Origin: JAPYWM01 sp964489015
Lineage (GTDB): Bacteria; Bacteroidota; Bacteroidia; SpSt-205
DNA: 64,000 nucleotides
Assembly: GCA_964489015.1 (NCBI GenBank)
Contig: CAZAXD010000002.1
Location: forward strand, 62,001 to 126,000
Reading direction: 5' to 3'
Part shown: piece after piece, positions 1-8,123 of the stretch
Layout: every line of letters begins with the position of its first letter
Position numbering within the stretch: the first letter of the stretch is position 1
Program-made: the position numbers and the translations under genes
Notes under the pieces: generated by a model
Seen by the model: only the letters and a program-made list of their open reading frames with translations
The model's database searches: none
Told to the model about the DNA's origin: nothing

Positions 1-133
1 CCTCGCGCAGAGCCTGGTCAGAAAGGTCACGAAGGGCAGCATATTCGCGATTGATCTCCTGAACGGTGGGTCGAAGCCGGCTAATATCACGTTCTCGCTT
101 GGTGCCAAAGAGGCGAACCAGCCACTGAAGCAT
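1..133 (-). CDS. secA: Preprotein translocase ATPase SecA (N-terminal 44 residues, runs off the window)
   Basis: This is the first 44 codons of a minus-strand gene that leaves the window at position 1. The translation begins MLQWLVRLFGTKRERDISRL and continues with a helix-rich stretch ending in LSDQALRE. The pattern of a short amphipathic start, FG(T/S)K, an Arg-rich RDISRLRP stretch, then 'EINREYAALRDLSDQALR' is the classic N-terminus of SecA, the ATP-driven motor of the Sec protein-export channel. A perfect TAnnTTTG promoter box lies 7 nt upstream of the ATG, so the gene has its own promoter just after the histidine kinase gene. Only the start is seen; no nucleotide-binding motif is inside the window, so the call rests on the N-terminal pattern. 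Confidence 0.8.
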   Translation of the reverse strand, partial: MLQWLVRLFGTKRERDISRLRPTVQEINREYAALRDLSDQALRE

Positions 134-140
134 AACTTAG

Positions 141-148
141 CAAAGGTA
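141..148 (-). promoter_or_regulatory. Bacteroidota -7 promoter box for secA (TACCTTTG)
   Basis: An exact match to TAnnTTTG on the minus strand, ending 7 nt before the secA ATG. It lies between the stop of the histidine kinase gene and secA. The short spacing implies little or no 5' untranslated leader. Confidence 0.6.
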
Positions 149-161
149 CGCGAAAAAAGTG

Positions 162-1415
162 CTATCGGGGCTTAGCGAGGCGCCGCCAACGCTGAACTAC
201 TTCCCGGCGCCAGAAGAGCCGCAAGGGCCAGAAGGTTGGCTTTTTTCGGGGCAGTTGGATTTCGATCGTGGTACCGCGTGGGGAGCTATTTCGTACGAAG
301 ATGGCCCCGTGGTGGTAGATTTCGACGATGCGGCGCGCCAGGGCTAGACCGATGCCCCAGCCTCGGCGTTTGGTGGTATAACCCGCGCGAAAGATGGCCT
401 CCCAAGCCTTGGGGGGTATCCCGCGGCCTGTGTCTTGGACTTGGACCGCCGCCCCATCCGGCCGGGCTATCGCCCGTAACGTAATCTGACCCCCTTCGGG
501 CGGCAGCGCATCCAGGCTATTGCGAACGAGATTCTCTAGCACCCAACGCAGCATGGTACGGTTGTAGGGCACTGTCAGCGGTTCTGGCGCAGTCTCTACT
601 TTGATAGTGATTCGCGCAGGTAGGCGTGTGCTAAAGTAAGTCTGCGTCTCTAGGAGGAGGAAATTCAAATCACCGGGTGTAAGCTTGGGAGGTGCTCCAA
701 TCTTGGAGAAGCGGTCGACTACCTCTTCTATCCGCTGGACGTCTTTTTTGAGGGTGGGAAGGATGGTAGCCAGTAGGGTGGGGTCCGACTCTAGGAGTTC
801 GATACTGCCGACCAGGCCGGAGAGCGGTGTGCCGAGCTGATGGGCTGCTTCGCGGGTCAGGCCGACCCAGAGACGCTCCTGCCGATAACGGGCCGCTACA
901 TAGACCACCAGCACCCAAACGAGCCCTACACTGACCAGCACGAGGGTGCTCAGCAGGGGCACCAACCTAAGCCGTCTCAATGACAAGGGCTCTCCGTAAT
1001 AGATCCAGATGGGGGATGCCTTGGGGTGATAAATGATTTCGACTGGCGGAAAGCTAACCGTATCGGCATCTAAATGGTCTAAAGCTTCCGCCAGGGTAAG
1101 GGCTTGCTTAGTGGGGAGATCAAGGCTTTCGGTTAGATTATGGAAAAGTAGCCGGCCCTTCTCGTCTACAGCGACCATTGGCGTGAGGAGCAGGGGGCTA
1201 CCCGTACGGGGGTCTGGCAAGAAATACTCCCAAAAGAAGGGGGGGATACACTCTTCAGGCGCCGAGGCCATGTACTGGAGAGCTTGGGCATAAAACCGTA
1301 AGAGCCGCTGCTGCTGACTTAGGAGGCGGCGGGAGAGGTGACGAGTATACAGAAAGCTAGCAACGATCCCTAAGCCTACCGCCATTATGAGGACTAGAAG
1401 CCAACGAAGGCGCAT
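162..1415 (-). CDS. Membrane-bound sensor histidine kinase
   Basis: A 417-residue two-transmembrane sensor kinase. Membrane segments are near residues 6-23 and 151-175 and flank a periplasmic sensor region of about 120 residues that I cannot assign to a family. The dimerisation/phosphoacceptor box is AHQLGTPLSG with the phospho-His at about residue 192. The ATPase part shows an N box (LENLVRNSLDAL, about 293-304), the G1 box DTGRG (328-332) and the G2 box GWGIGLA (352-358). The HQLGTPL form of the H-box is common in Bacteroidota kinases. The ATG directly follows the TAA of the upstream lipoprotein gene with no spacer, so the two are co-transcribed. No response regulator gene is adjacent, so its partner is unknown. 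Confidence 0.88.
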   Translation of the reverse strand: MRLRWLLVLIMAVGLGIVASFLYTRHLSRRLLSQQQRLLRFYAQALQYMASAPEECIPPFFWEYFLPDPRTGSPLLLTPMVAVDEKGRLLFHNLTESLDLPTKQALTLAEALDHLDADTVSFPPVEIIYHPKASPIWIYYGEPLSLRRLRLVPLLSTLVLVSVGLVWVLVVYVAARYRQERLWVGLTREAAHQLGTPLSGLVGSIELLESDPTLLATILPTLKKDVQRIEEVVDRFSKIGAPPKLTPGDLNFLLLETQTYFSTRLPARITIKVETAPEPLTVPYNRTMLRWVLENLVRNSLDALPPEGGQITLRAIARPDGAAVQVQDTGRGIPPKAWEAIFRAGYTTKRRGWGIGLALARRIVEIYHHGAIFVRNSSPRGTTIEIQLPRKKPTFWPLRLFWRREVVQRWRRLAKPR

Positions 1416-2438
1416 TTACTCCTCGAGGCGGCAGGTCGCAAAGGGTTGGGGGGCGTTGTTGAGCCGTAGCAGATACTGCGAGCAGGCATCAATCCGAAAG
1501 AACCGTCGAGCTGTATTGGTCGCCCCAAAGACACCCAGGCCATTCTGAACGTTGGTATACTCGGGCTTGACGGTGGTAAAGTCGGTCGTGGCCGGGTCAT
1601 TCACACGCAGATAGTTATAAAGCGCTGTGTCGAGGGCGGTCAGCTCCAATTGCCACGCTTGGCTAAGGGCCGCCGTGTCGTAGACGTACTGGACCCCTGA
1701 CTCTTGCAGGTTTGCATAGGCGGTGTAGAAAAGTTCTCTTTCTGCTACCTGATAGCGGTTGTACGCACTAGCCCCCTGTAGGAGACGATAGGGGCCGATT
1801 GGCAGAGTGCGCTGGACCGTATCGCCCGGTACGCGAACAGCACCATACCGGAAGACTACCCGCAGCTCATAAGCAGGCGTTCGAATGGGAGCGCTGAGAT
1901 TAGCTTGGGGATAAAACTCCACGAAATAACGCTGTTGGAGGTTCCAGGTAGGATACGCATACTGATTACCAGAGAGCGGGATGAGCGTCTCCGGTTTGGC
2001 GATATAAGGCTGAGGGGGGATGAGAGTACTAGCCTGGACATTCAGTGTAGAGTCGTCTGGTACGGAGACCTGGAGGGTGTAGCGACGACCGCCCTGCGGA
2101 CGTAAGGAAAAGCGGTAAACCACCTGTACCGGGTAAAAAGGCGTTTGGGGATTTTTGAGTAAGGTTTCCGGGGTGCCTAGCCAGGTGGTTTGGCCATCGG
2201 TGATGGTCACATGGGCGGCCACATTGAGGTCTTTCCGGGCCGCATAAGCCATGGCATCCTCCCGCGTTACAAAGAGACGGCCTAAGCGGATGTACTGAAC
2301 CGAGTCTTCGCTTCGTAAGATTCCATACACAACAAGCCGTTCCCGAGCTTCGGGCGCCACCAGATCTACTTCGACCTTACAGCTGGATAATATCCAAATC
2401 AGAATGAAAACTATGTTGTATCTTTGCTCACGTACCAC
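1416..2438 (-). CDS. Putative lipoprotein, DUF4249-like
   Basis: About 340 residues. It starts with a hydrophobic signal (VFILIWILSSC) whose lipobox Cys predicts an outer-membrane or periplasmic lipoprotein. After the Cys comes a short acidic stretch and then the pattern 'ERLVVYGIL', resembling DUF4249-type lipoproteins of Bacteroidota, which usually start with a strand containing VV.G.I; that assignment is tentative. No catalytic motif is visible. The start is either TTG at 2441 or GTG at 2438. I prefer GTG because a TACATTTG promoter box ends 5 nt before it, the spacing seen at many genes here. The stop codon abuts the histidine kinase ATG, suggesting that the lipoprotein and the kinase act together, perhaps as an envelope sensor. 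Confidence 0.55.
   Translation of the reverse strand: MVREQRYNIVFILIWILSSCKVEVDLVAPEARERLVVYGILRSEDSVQYIRLGRLFVTREDAMAYAARKDLNVAAHVTITDGQTTWLGTPETLLKNPQTPFYPVQVVYRFSLRPQGGRRYTLQVSVPDDSTLNVQASTLIPPQPYIAKPETLIPLSGNQYAYPTWNLQQRYFVEFYPQANLSAPIRTPAYELRVVFRYGAVRVPGDTVQRTLPIGPYRLLQGASAYNRYQVAERELFYTAYANLQESGVQYVYDTAALSQAWQLELTALDTALYNYLRVNDPATTDFTTVKPEYTNVQNGLGVFGATNTARRFFRIDACSQYLLRLNNAPQPFATCRLEE
2419..2426 (+). promoter_or_regulatory. -7 promoter box for the GbsR-like regulator (TATCTTTG)
   Basis: Exact TAnnTTTG match, 20 nt before the regulator ATG. It lies inside the first codons of the divergent lipoprotein gene. Confidence 0.5.
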
Positions 2439-2443
2439 CAAAG

Positions 2444-2451
2444 CAAATGTA
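2444..2451 (-). promoter_or_regulatory. -7 promoter box for the DUF4249-like gene (TACATTTG)
   Basis: Exact minus-strand TAnnTTTG match that contains the ATG of the divergent regulator (2447-2449). It ends 5 nt before the GTG of the lipoprotein gene, so the two divergent promoters interlock. Confidence 0.5.
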
Positions 2452-3004
2452 CAAACCTAAGGCGATAACGCTTTTGTCAGTGCAACAGAAGCTGGTGGAG
2501 ACATGGGGGCGGCTGGCCTATGCATGGGGAGTACCGCCGACCATGGCCCAGATTTTTGCGCTGCTGTATGTATATCCAGAACCGCTTGATAGCGACACCA
2601 TCCTGGTAACGCTTCAAATCAGCCGTGGTAATGTAAGCATCAACCTGCGTAAGCTCTTAGAGTGGGAGCTCATCCATAAGATAGATATGCCTGGCACCAA
2701 GCGGGCATTTTACACAGCGGAGCGTGACATCTGGGTCATTGCCGCTAACATCATTCGAAACCGCTTCGAACGGGAAATCGGGCCGATTCGTCAGCTTTTA
2801 GATAAAATCGAGCAGGAACCCCAAGCGGCACAGGATTCGCACTTACGAGAGAGCCTACGTGAAATTCGTCAGGTCGTTGAATTGCTCACGCGTGTCACCG
2901 AATTTGCGCTTCCCATTCTCATGACCGCAGACCGACTTCGCGTTGAAAAGATTCTAGATAACTGGCAGCGTCGTCGCCCTAAGGATGGTAGAGGTTCTTT
3001 ATAG
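2447..3004 (+). CDS. GbsR/MarR-type winged-helix transcriptional regulator
   Basis: A 185-residue regulator. The N-terminal half holds a winged helix-turn-helix (about residues 20-100), with the recognisable 'MAQIFALLYVYPEPLDSD' helix and 'ISRGNVSINLRKLLEWELI' as recognition helix and wing. The C-terminal half is helical and probably dimerises. This arrangement fits the GbsR branch of MarR-like repressors, which in other bacteria control osmoprotectant or lipid genes; the target here is unknown. The gene is divergent from the lipoprotein-kinase pair, with start codons under 10 nt apart, so autorepression that also touches the neighbour is plausible. It overlaps the next gene by 20 nt. Confidence 0.75.
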   Translation: MYKPKAITLLSVQQKLVETWGRLAYAWGVPPTMAQIFALLYVYPEPLDSDTILVTLQISRGNVSINLRKLLEWELIHKIDMPGTKRAFYTAERDIWVIAANIIRNRFEREIGPIRQLLDKIEQEPQAAQDSHLRESLREIRQVVELLTRVTEFALPILMTADRLRVEKILDNWQRRRPKDGRGSL

Positions 3005-3701
3005 GGACGAATTCCTAGTCGCCGTATACAAGCCGGCTGGCATATTAGCTTTGCCGGAGCGCCAAGGCAGTTGCGGCGATGACGTGCTGGCCTGGCTCCA
3101 AAAGCATATTCATCCGAAAGCCCAGTTATTACACCGCCTGGACAGACCTACTAGTGGTATCTTACTTGCCACCTGGGACCCGTTGGTTTTTCGACAGATT
3201 TATGCGCAGTTTGCCAACCACACCGTCGAAAAGAAATACTGGGCTCTTGTGCATGGCGCAGTGCAATTTGAAAGGGCTGAGTTGCAAGTGCCCATCTCCC
3301 CGCAAAAGCGTCGGGCGGATCCCTTTTCTGGTAAGCCTGCTTTGACCTTGGCTCAGACTATTGAGGCCTTTCGTCAACATACGCTCGTTTTGTGTAGGCC
3401 GATAACCGGCCGGCCCCATCAAGTGCGTATTCACCTCGCTTATTACGGATATCCTATTGTCAATGACACCAGGCATGGCGGGCAGCCTCTCTATTTATCG
3501 CAGGTTCATCTGCGTTACAAGCCGGACAAGCGCTATCCAGAGCGTCCGCTTCATCCCCCTGACGTTATCTTTTTGCATGCGGGCTCCTTGGCTTTTGCGC
3601 ACCCAGGGCTAGGTAAGACCTTGACTTTGGAGGGTAAAGCGCCCAAACATTTCGAAGTGGCTCTCAGACAACTCCGCCGGTACAGCGCGGTTTCCTCCTA
3701 A
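2985..3701 (+). CDS. RluA-family RNA pseudouridine synthase
   Basis: A 238-residue enzyme that would isomerise uridine to pseudouridine in rRNA or tRNA. The family motif HRLDRPTSGI is at about residues 50-59 with the catalytic Asp at 53; GRPHQVRIHLAYYGYPIVND follows near 145. There is no S4 domain at the N-terminus and the length is short for RluD, so it resembles the TruC/RluC-like short forms. The target base cannot be told from sequence. Its ATG lies 20 nt inside the end of the regulator gene, so the two share a transcript. Confidence 0.85.
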   Translation: MVEVLYRDEFLVAVYKPAGILALPERQGSCGDDVLAWLQKHIHPKAQLLHRLDRPTSGILLATWDPLVFRQIYAQFANHTVEKKYWALVHGAVQFERAELQVPISPQKRRADPFSGKPALTLAQTIEAFRQHTLVLCRPITGRPHQVRIHLAYYGYPIVNDTRHGGQPLYLSQVHLRYKPDKRYPERPLHPPDVIFLHAGSLAFAHPGLGKTLTLEGKAPKHFEVALRQLRRYSAVSS

Positions 3702-3707
3702 AAGGTG

Positions 3708-3715
3708 TATTTTTG
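3708..3715 (+). promoter_or_regulatory. -7 promoter box (TATTTTTG) for the 3721 gene
   Basis: Exact TAnnTTTG match ending 5 nt before a GTG start codon. It supports both the start choice and a leaderless transcript. Confidence 0.55.
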
Positions 3716-3720
3716 CCTTA

Positions 3721-4326
3721 GTGTCAAGGGCGTGGCGATTTTTGCCGTCATCACTACTGCTTAGTCTAAGCTGGGCGCAGGTTGGTGCTTTCGGCCAGTG
3801 GGGTGGGCATACGAGCAAAAATGACCTTACAGCCCGAGCCGAAGTATGGACCCGCTTCTATGCCATTTATGGGGCAGGCATTCGCTTTTTACCAGAGCGC
3901 CGACTAGAGCCGCAGATCATATGGAACGGAGGCCAGTTTATTAGTCAAGACCGAAGCCAAGGCCGTTATGCTCGTACCCAATGGAGCGCAATTGGGGTAT
4001 CCTTGCGGGCTCGACCGCTCAAAGGCGATGTTTCACCGTATGCCCAGCTAGGCTTTCACCGTTTTTCTATTGGGGTTCGGGATCGAGAGGGGCGCACAAT
4101 ACCCGGTATCCCAAGCCAGCAGGGCGTCAATGGCCTCAGCTGGGGGCTTGGCCTCGTCCTGCGCATTATAGAGGGAGTAGAATGGGGGGTAGGGTACTCC
4201 CGTTACCGTCCCCAGACAACCCGGCTCGAAGGCTTAGCAGGCCCTGCTAAAGACCGCATAGAAGCCATCTCTACTGAGCTCACCGTTTATTTTCCTGAAA
4301 AGAATCAAACCAAAAGCCGTTTCTAA
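3721..4326 (+). CDS. Small outer-membrane beta-barrel-like secreted protein
   Basis: A 201-residue protein with a signal peptide ending SLSWAQ (cleavage after Ala leaves Gln at +1). It is followed by alternating hydrophobic strands rich in aromatic and Gly residues, typical of a small outer-membrane barrel (for example GWGVGYSRYRPQ-type strands). No enzyme motif is visible and I do not recognise a family. The GTG start is chosen because a TATTTTTG promoter box ends 5 nt upstream. Its stop codon overlaps the sdaAB ATG by one base (TAATG), so the two are translationally coupled although functionally unrelated as far as I can see. Confidence 0.6.
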   Translation: MSRAWRFLPSSLLLSLSWAQVGAFGQWGGHTSKNDLTARAEVWTRFYAIYGAGIRFLPERRLEPQIIWNGGQFISQDRSQGRYARTQWSAIGVSLRARPLKGDVSPYAQLGFHRFSIGVRDREGRTIPGIPSQQGVNGLSWGLGLVLRIIEGVEWGVGYSRYRPQTTRLEGLAGPAKDRIEAISTELTVYFPEKNQTKSRF

Positions 4327-5000
4327 TGACTCAAGAACCGAGTGGCGTTTTCGACATGCTAGGACCGATTATGGTGGGGCCTAGCAGTTCTCATACCGCT
4401 GGCGTGGTGCGGATCGCCCGTGTGCTGCATCAGCTCCTAGAGGGGCCTCCTGAAGAGGTGAAGGTGAGCTTTTACAATTCCTTTGCCACGACATACCGGG
4501 GGCATGGTAGTGACAAAGCGGTCTTAGGTGGGCTCTTAGGGTGGGCACCGGATGACCTTCGTCTGCGGGAAGCGTATGCGCACGCCGAAGCAGCCGGTCT
4601 CGCTTATCACTTCGAAGCGGTCATTAGCTCGGCTAAGGCGCATCCCAATACCATCCGAATCCAAGCCCACCGTGGAGAGCGCCTCCATGAGATCGAAGGC
4701 ATATCACGGGGAGGTGGTCTTATTAGCATTCTTAGCGTAGACAACCTCCATACAAACTTTACGGGTCAGTTGCCTACGCTCCTCGTTTGGGCCAAGGATA
4801 TACCGGGGAGTGTAGCCTTCCTGGCGGCTATTTTGGCATATGACCGGGTGAATATCGCCACGCTGACCGTGAGCCGCCGAGCTAAGGAGGACCTGGCGCT
4901 GCAAGTGTATGAGCTAGATGAGCCGCTTCGGACCGAGAGCCTCACGTATATTCGCAGCTTAGGCTGGATAAGTCGAGCCTCCTTGTTAGAGCCTGTTTAA
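4326..5000 (+). CDS. sdaAB: L-serine dehydratase, beta (ACT-containing) subunit
   Basis: A 224-residue protein matching the small subunit of the iron-sulfur L-serine dehydratase (serine to pyruvate and ammonia). The N-terminus carries the family signature IMVGPSSSHTAG (about residues 14-25), then GHGSDKAVLGG. The C-terminal 70 residues look like an ACT regulatory domain (IPGSVAFLAAILAYDRVNIATLTVSR). The 4Fe-4S catalytic alpha subunit is not in the window, so it must lie elsewhere. The stop TAA overlaps, on the opposite strand, the stop of the Wzi-like gene (shared bases 4997-5000). Confidence 0.85.
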   Translation: MTQEPSGVFDMLGPIMVGPSSSHTAGVVRIARVLHQLLEGPPEEVKVSFYNSFATTYRGHGSDKAVLGGLLGWAPDDLRLREAYAHAEAAGLAYHFEAVISSAKAHPNTIRIQAHRGERLHEIEGISRGGGLISILSVDNLHTNFTGQLPTLLVWAKDIPGSVAFLAAILAYDRVNIATLTVSRRAKEDLALQVYELDEPLRTESLTYIRSLGWISRASLLEPV

Positions 5001-6610
5001 AAGCGGAGTGGCTTAGGGGCTAGCATCCAGCGTAGACTGCCTAAGGCCGCCCACGCCTTCGAGCCGCGCCAATGGCTTTCTATTTCCAGATACAAGGGTT
5101 GTAAAAACGGTTGCCAAGTTAGGCGTGCTTGGGCCAAGCGCCTTTCGACCCTAGACCCCTGCAGAAGGCGATTCCCAAAAGCCTGCACAAACGTGATATC
5201 GCTTATGAAAGGGCTACTTCCCCAGTTCTGCGCGGGTGTATTGAGGCCCTGAGCAAGCAGAAAAACTCGCCCCTCCAGCGTGAGACCTCGTACAGGTTGA
5301 TAACGCAGCCCCGCGTTCAGTTCTCGTAGGTTGGCGCCGTATGGGTGGGCCAAAAATTGCCCGTAATGGGTCCAAGCCACACTGACATTCGAATGGCTGT
5401 AGGTGTATGGCTGAACCTGATTGTACTCCAGGCTCAAATCCAGCGTAGGCAGCAGAAGGTCATAGGCCTTGAGCCCTAGTTGGAACGCATATTTATTAGC
5501 CCACCAGCCGCGACCTTCCCGCCGCCTAGAGAAATTGTAGTCATCGATAGCGAGCTGGCCATAAAGCTGAAGCCGGCGCAAGATATTAGCACGACCAAAG
5601 AGCCCTAGCATGCCGTTATCGGGGCTACCTAGATACTGCTCGACGGCTCGGTAAAAGATCACCGGTATAAAGTAAGTCAGCTCTAGGCCGCGGCGGCCCG
5701 TGGGCGTCCAGGGGCTGTACATGACCGCTTCAAAAACGCCCACGCTCACCCCACGCAGGGGTCGCCATATCAGTTGATGCATGGTGAGATACTTGCGGGG
5801 TTGGTCGCCCCAGGTGTCTGGCTTATTTGGAATAAAGTCGACTAGCTGTGCAAAGAAGTTATGATACTCCCAGCGCCCCAGCCGCGTCCGTACGTGGAGA
5901 TACACGTACTCGGGCACGTAATCGCTCAAGAATAAACTTTGAAACCCAGGCCCCCAGAAGCCCTTATCCCGACCAAATTTTGCTCGCACCGCCGAAACGG
6001 GCGAGTAGGTGATATAGCCCCGGCTATTGAGATAGTCAAAAACGCCGCTTGGGCTGCGCTTGATGAAAGCTTCTCCCCACAAAGTCTGGTAGGTATTGTA
6101 CCGATCGGCGACGAAAAAAGGCGGACGGGCTTGTGTTTCTAATAGGTCCGCGTAAATACCAACCTTACGACCTAAGCGAACCCTCAGGTAGGCCCCACGG
6201 GTATTTTGGTACAGGAGTTGACCTGCCGTATCGCGGCCAGCACTTAGCTGTAGCAGGGGCCCTATGAAAAGCTGTCCCCAACTGGTTTGTGCTGTGAAGA
6301 GGTCACGCCGATTTGGAAAGGCAAAGCGCGCTTTTCCGGAGCGAGCCGGTAAGCTGTCTTCGAGACTAAACGTCAAGCGGTCGTAACGGGCCTTGTCGAG
6401 CGGATGAAGGCGGCTCGTGTCTAAGTGCCTGAGCAGGTATCGAACTTCTTCCCGGGCCCATGGGCGCGTCTCCACGGGTAATATCGTATCCCATAACCCT
6501 AAGACATCCCAGCGCTCTAAAAGTGGATAGGCTTCGTGACCGATTAGAAGGTCTGCATCTTGCGCCCAACTCCAGGTGAGCACACTGAGAAATAACCACC
6601 GCCGGCGCAC
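4997..6610 (-). CDS. Wzi/RemB-like outer-membrane beta-barrel protein
   Basis: A 537-residue protein with a signal peptide ending LTWSWAQ. The central region contains FGRDKGFWGPGFQSLFLSD (near residue 215), a pattern shared by the capsule-assembly protein Wzi and RemB-like barrels of Bacteroidota; it is followed by many amphipathic strands with aromatic girdles and an outer-membrane-type C-terminal Phe. A role at the cell surface, in polysaccharide attachment or gliding, is inferred from that family only. The GTG start is chosen because a near-perfect CATCTTTG box ends 4 nt before it. It is convergent with, and overlaps, sdaAB at the stop codons. Confidence 0.6.
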   Translation of the reverse strand: MRRRWLFLSVLTWSWAQDADLLIGHEAYPLLERWDVLGLWDTILPVETRPWAREEVRYLLRHLDTSRLHPLDKARYDRLTFSLEDSLPARSGKARFAFPNRRDLFTAQTSWGQLFIGPLLQLSAGRDTAGQLLYQNTRGAYLRVRLGRKVGIYADLLETQARPPFFVADRYNTYQTLWGEAFIKRSPSGVFDYLNSRGYITYSPVSAVRAKFGRDKGFWGPGFQSLFLSDYVPEYVYLHVRTRLGRWEYHNFFAQLVDFIPNKPDTWGDQPRKYLTMHQLIWRPLRGVSVGVFEAVMYSPWTPTGRRGLELTYFIPVIFYRAVEQYLGSPDNGMLGLFGRANILRRLQLYGQLAIDDYNFSRRREGRGWWANKYAFQLGLKAYDLLLPTLDLSLEYNQVQPYTYSHSNVSVAWTHYGQFLAHPYGANLRELNAGLRYQPVRGLTLEGRVFLLAQGLNTPAQNWGSSPFISDITFVQAFGNRLLQGSRVERRLAQARLTWQPFLQPLYLEIESHWRGSKAWAALGSLRWMLAPKPLRF

Positions 6611-6614
6611 CTGG

Positions 6615-6622
6615 CAAAGATG
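6615..6622 (-). promoter_or_regulatory. -7 promoter box (CATCTTTG, one mismatch) for the Wzi-like gene
   Basis: One mismatch to TAnnTTTG, ending 4 nt before the GTG start. The rest of the 220-nt gap up to actF holds an AT-rich stretch around 6705-6735 and the actF terminator; I see no gene in it. Confidence 0.4.
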
Positions 6623-6763
6623 CGGGATTTTTAGCGTGACTTGAGGAACGCCAGTGATCGGATTATCTCTGCGCTGAAGGTGCTCACTTTGCCAGTTTGT
6701 CCCATAAGATATATTATGTTAGATTTTTTCTGTAACTTTATGCGGCAGTCTTCTGCTCTGCTG

Positions 6764-6798
6764 AAAATGAAAAGCGGCGAAGCTAGAAGCCTCGCCGC
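6764..6798 (-). terminator. Rho-independent terminator after the act operon
   Basis: On the minus strand a 7-bp stem GCGGCGA/TCGCCGC (6798-6774) with an 11-nt loop is followed by TTTTCATTTT. It lies 33 nt past the actF stop and would end the act transcript before the Wzi-like gene. Confidence 0.7.
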
Positions 6799-6830
6799 CT
6801 TCTTCTGCAGGCGTATAGCCCAAGCCCACT

Positions 6831-8114
6831 TTACATAGTCTCGTAGCTGTGCTGCATGCTTTCTTCGAGGTATGGATGACGCTGCGGCATCAGGTAAGGC
6901 GCTTTTTCAAGAGAACGACCTAACCACCACAGGTAGCCAGCCCAGGTAACTAGATAAAATCCGATTTCCATAGGACCCAAGCCGCCAGCCTTCCCGGCCA
7001 CTGAGGGCATCACCACCATAAAGCTATCTAGCCAGTGCGTAAACATCAAGACCGCTGTGACTACGGCCAGCCAACCCAAGCTCCGCTTAATGCTGGCACT
7101 CATCAGGCCTAGCAAAGGGAATAAAAAGTTTAGCACGAGTGTCACGAAAAAGATCGGTACATATTGCGGATTTACATGGGCACGAACCCGCTCATAGAAC
7201 CAGAAAGTCTCTTCGGGGATATTCGCATACCAAATAAGCATAAACTGACCGTAGAAGATGTACGTCCAGAAGATGCTAAAGGCGAAAACAAATTTGCCTA
7301 GGTCGTGCATGTGGCTTTCGGTTACACCGGATAAAAAGCCACGAAGCTTTAGTAAGGCGGCTGAAAAGGTGATAAAGCAGATTGTCGTAATCCACAAGTT
7401 AGCAAAATTGTACACCGCAAACATGGTGCTAAACCAATGCGGCGATGTGCTCATGAGCCAATCCCAGCTAGCCACAGACCAGCTGAGCGCAAAGAAGACA
7501 ATAAATCCGCCTGCCAGCCGCCGTAGCGTGTGAAAGTGTCGAATATCTCCCGTTTGATCCAGCGCTTCCCAGGCTCGGCGAAAGCCCCGCCAAAACAAAA
7601 ACCACCCGCCTAAAATAATCACGAGTCGTGCGATGAAGAAAGGAAGATTGAGATAGCCGCTCTTGTGCTGTAGAATCTCATCTTTTGCCACAACATCGCT
7701 GTGAGTCCACTCATACAATACGCTAGACAGCCCTACCGTGACAGCTACCATCCCGATAATCCCAATTGGTAGAAACTTGCTCATGGTTTGGGGTATGCGC
7801 TGCAGCATCACATACCAGCCGGCATTGGCTGCATAGCCAACCGCCAAAAAGAATACCGATAAAATCGAAATGCCCAGCACGTACATGCTGGAAATGAGTA
7901 GGTTGGCAGAGAGCCGCTTGAGCCAAGGGGCTACATGATGATGCGCCTCACCGGCGACCTCGCTATGAGCCTCTCCCCCACCCACCGTGAAAAACCCCAC
8001 CAATACTAAGAGGAGCCCTACCCCTACTAAAATCTTGAGCCAATTTTGCCAATCTTTCGGAAAGACAAAGCGTTCTTTCCAGTTTACGTTGATTTCATGC
8101 GAGTGATGTGCCAT
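6831..8114 (-). CDS. actF: Alternative complex III membrane subunit ActF
   Basis: A 427-residue polytopic membrane protein, last gene of the act operon. It has about ten hydrophobic helices (first at about residues 27-44) and a His-rich loop, and is preceded by a hydrophilic N-terminus MAHHSHEINVNWKERFVFP. In alternative complex III, ActC and ActF are related NrfD-like quinol-side subunits; ActF lacks cofactors. Identity rests on its position directly after actE and its resemblance to ActC-type helices (WSVASWDWLMSTSPHWFSTMFAVYNF). The operon ends here: a terminator follows and no cytochrome oxidase genes are adjacent on this side. Confidence 0.85.
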   Translation of the reverse strand: MAHHSHEINVNWKERFVFPKDWQNWLKILVGVGLLLVLVGFFTVGGGEAHSEVAGEAHHHVAPWLKRLSANLLISSMYVLGISILSVFFLAVGYAANAGWYVMLQRIPQTMSKFLPIGIIGMVAVTVGLSSVLYEWTHSDVVAKDEILQHKSGYLNLPFFIARLVIILGGWFLFWRGFRRAWEALDQTGDIRHFHTLRRLAGGFIVFFALSWSVASWDWLMSTSPHWFSTMFAVYNFANLWITTICFITFSAALLKLRGFLSGVTESHMHDLGKFVFAFSIFWTYIFYGQFMLIWYANIPEETFWFYERVRAHVNPQYVPIFFVTLVLNFLFPLLGLMSASIKRSLGWLAVVTAVLMFTHWLDSFMVVMPSVAGKAGGLGPMEIGFYLVTWAGYLWWLGRSLEKAPYLMPQRHPYLEESMQHSYETM

Positions 8115-8123
8115 AAGTGCTAA

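Noticed and set aside
6641..6838. 65-codon open frame in the gap between the Wzi-like gene and actF
   Set aside because: It runs through the actF terminator on the opposite strand and the translation has no family resemblance.
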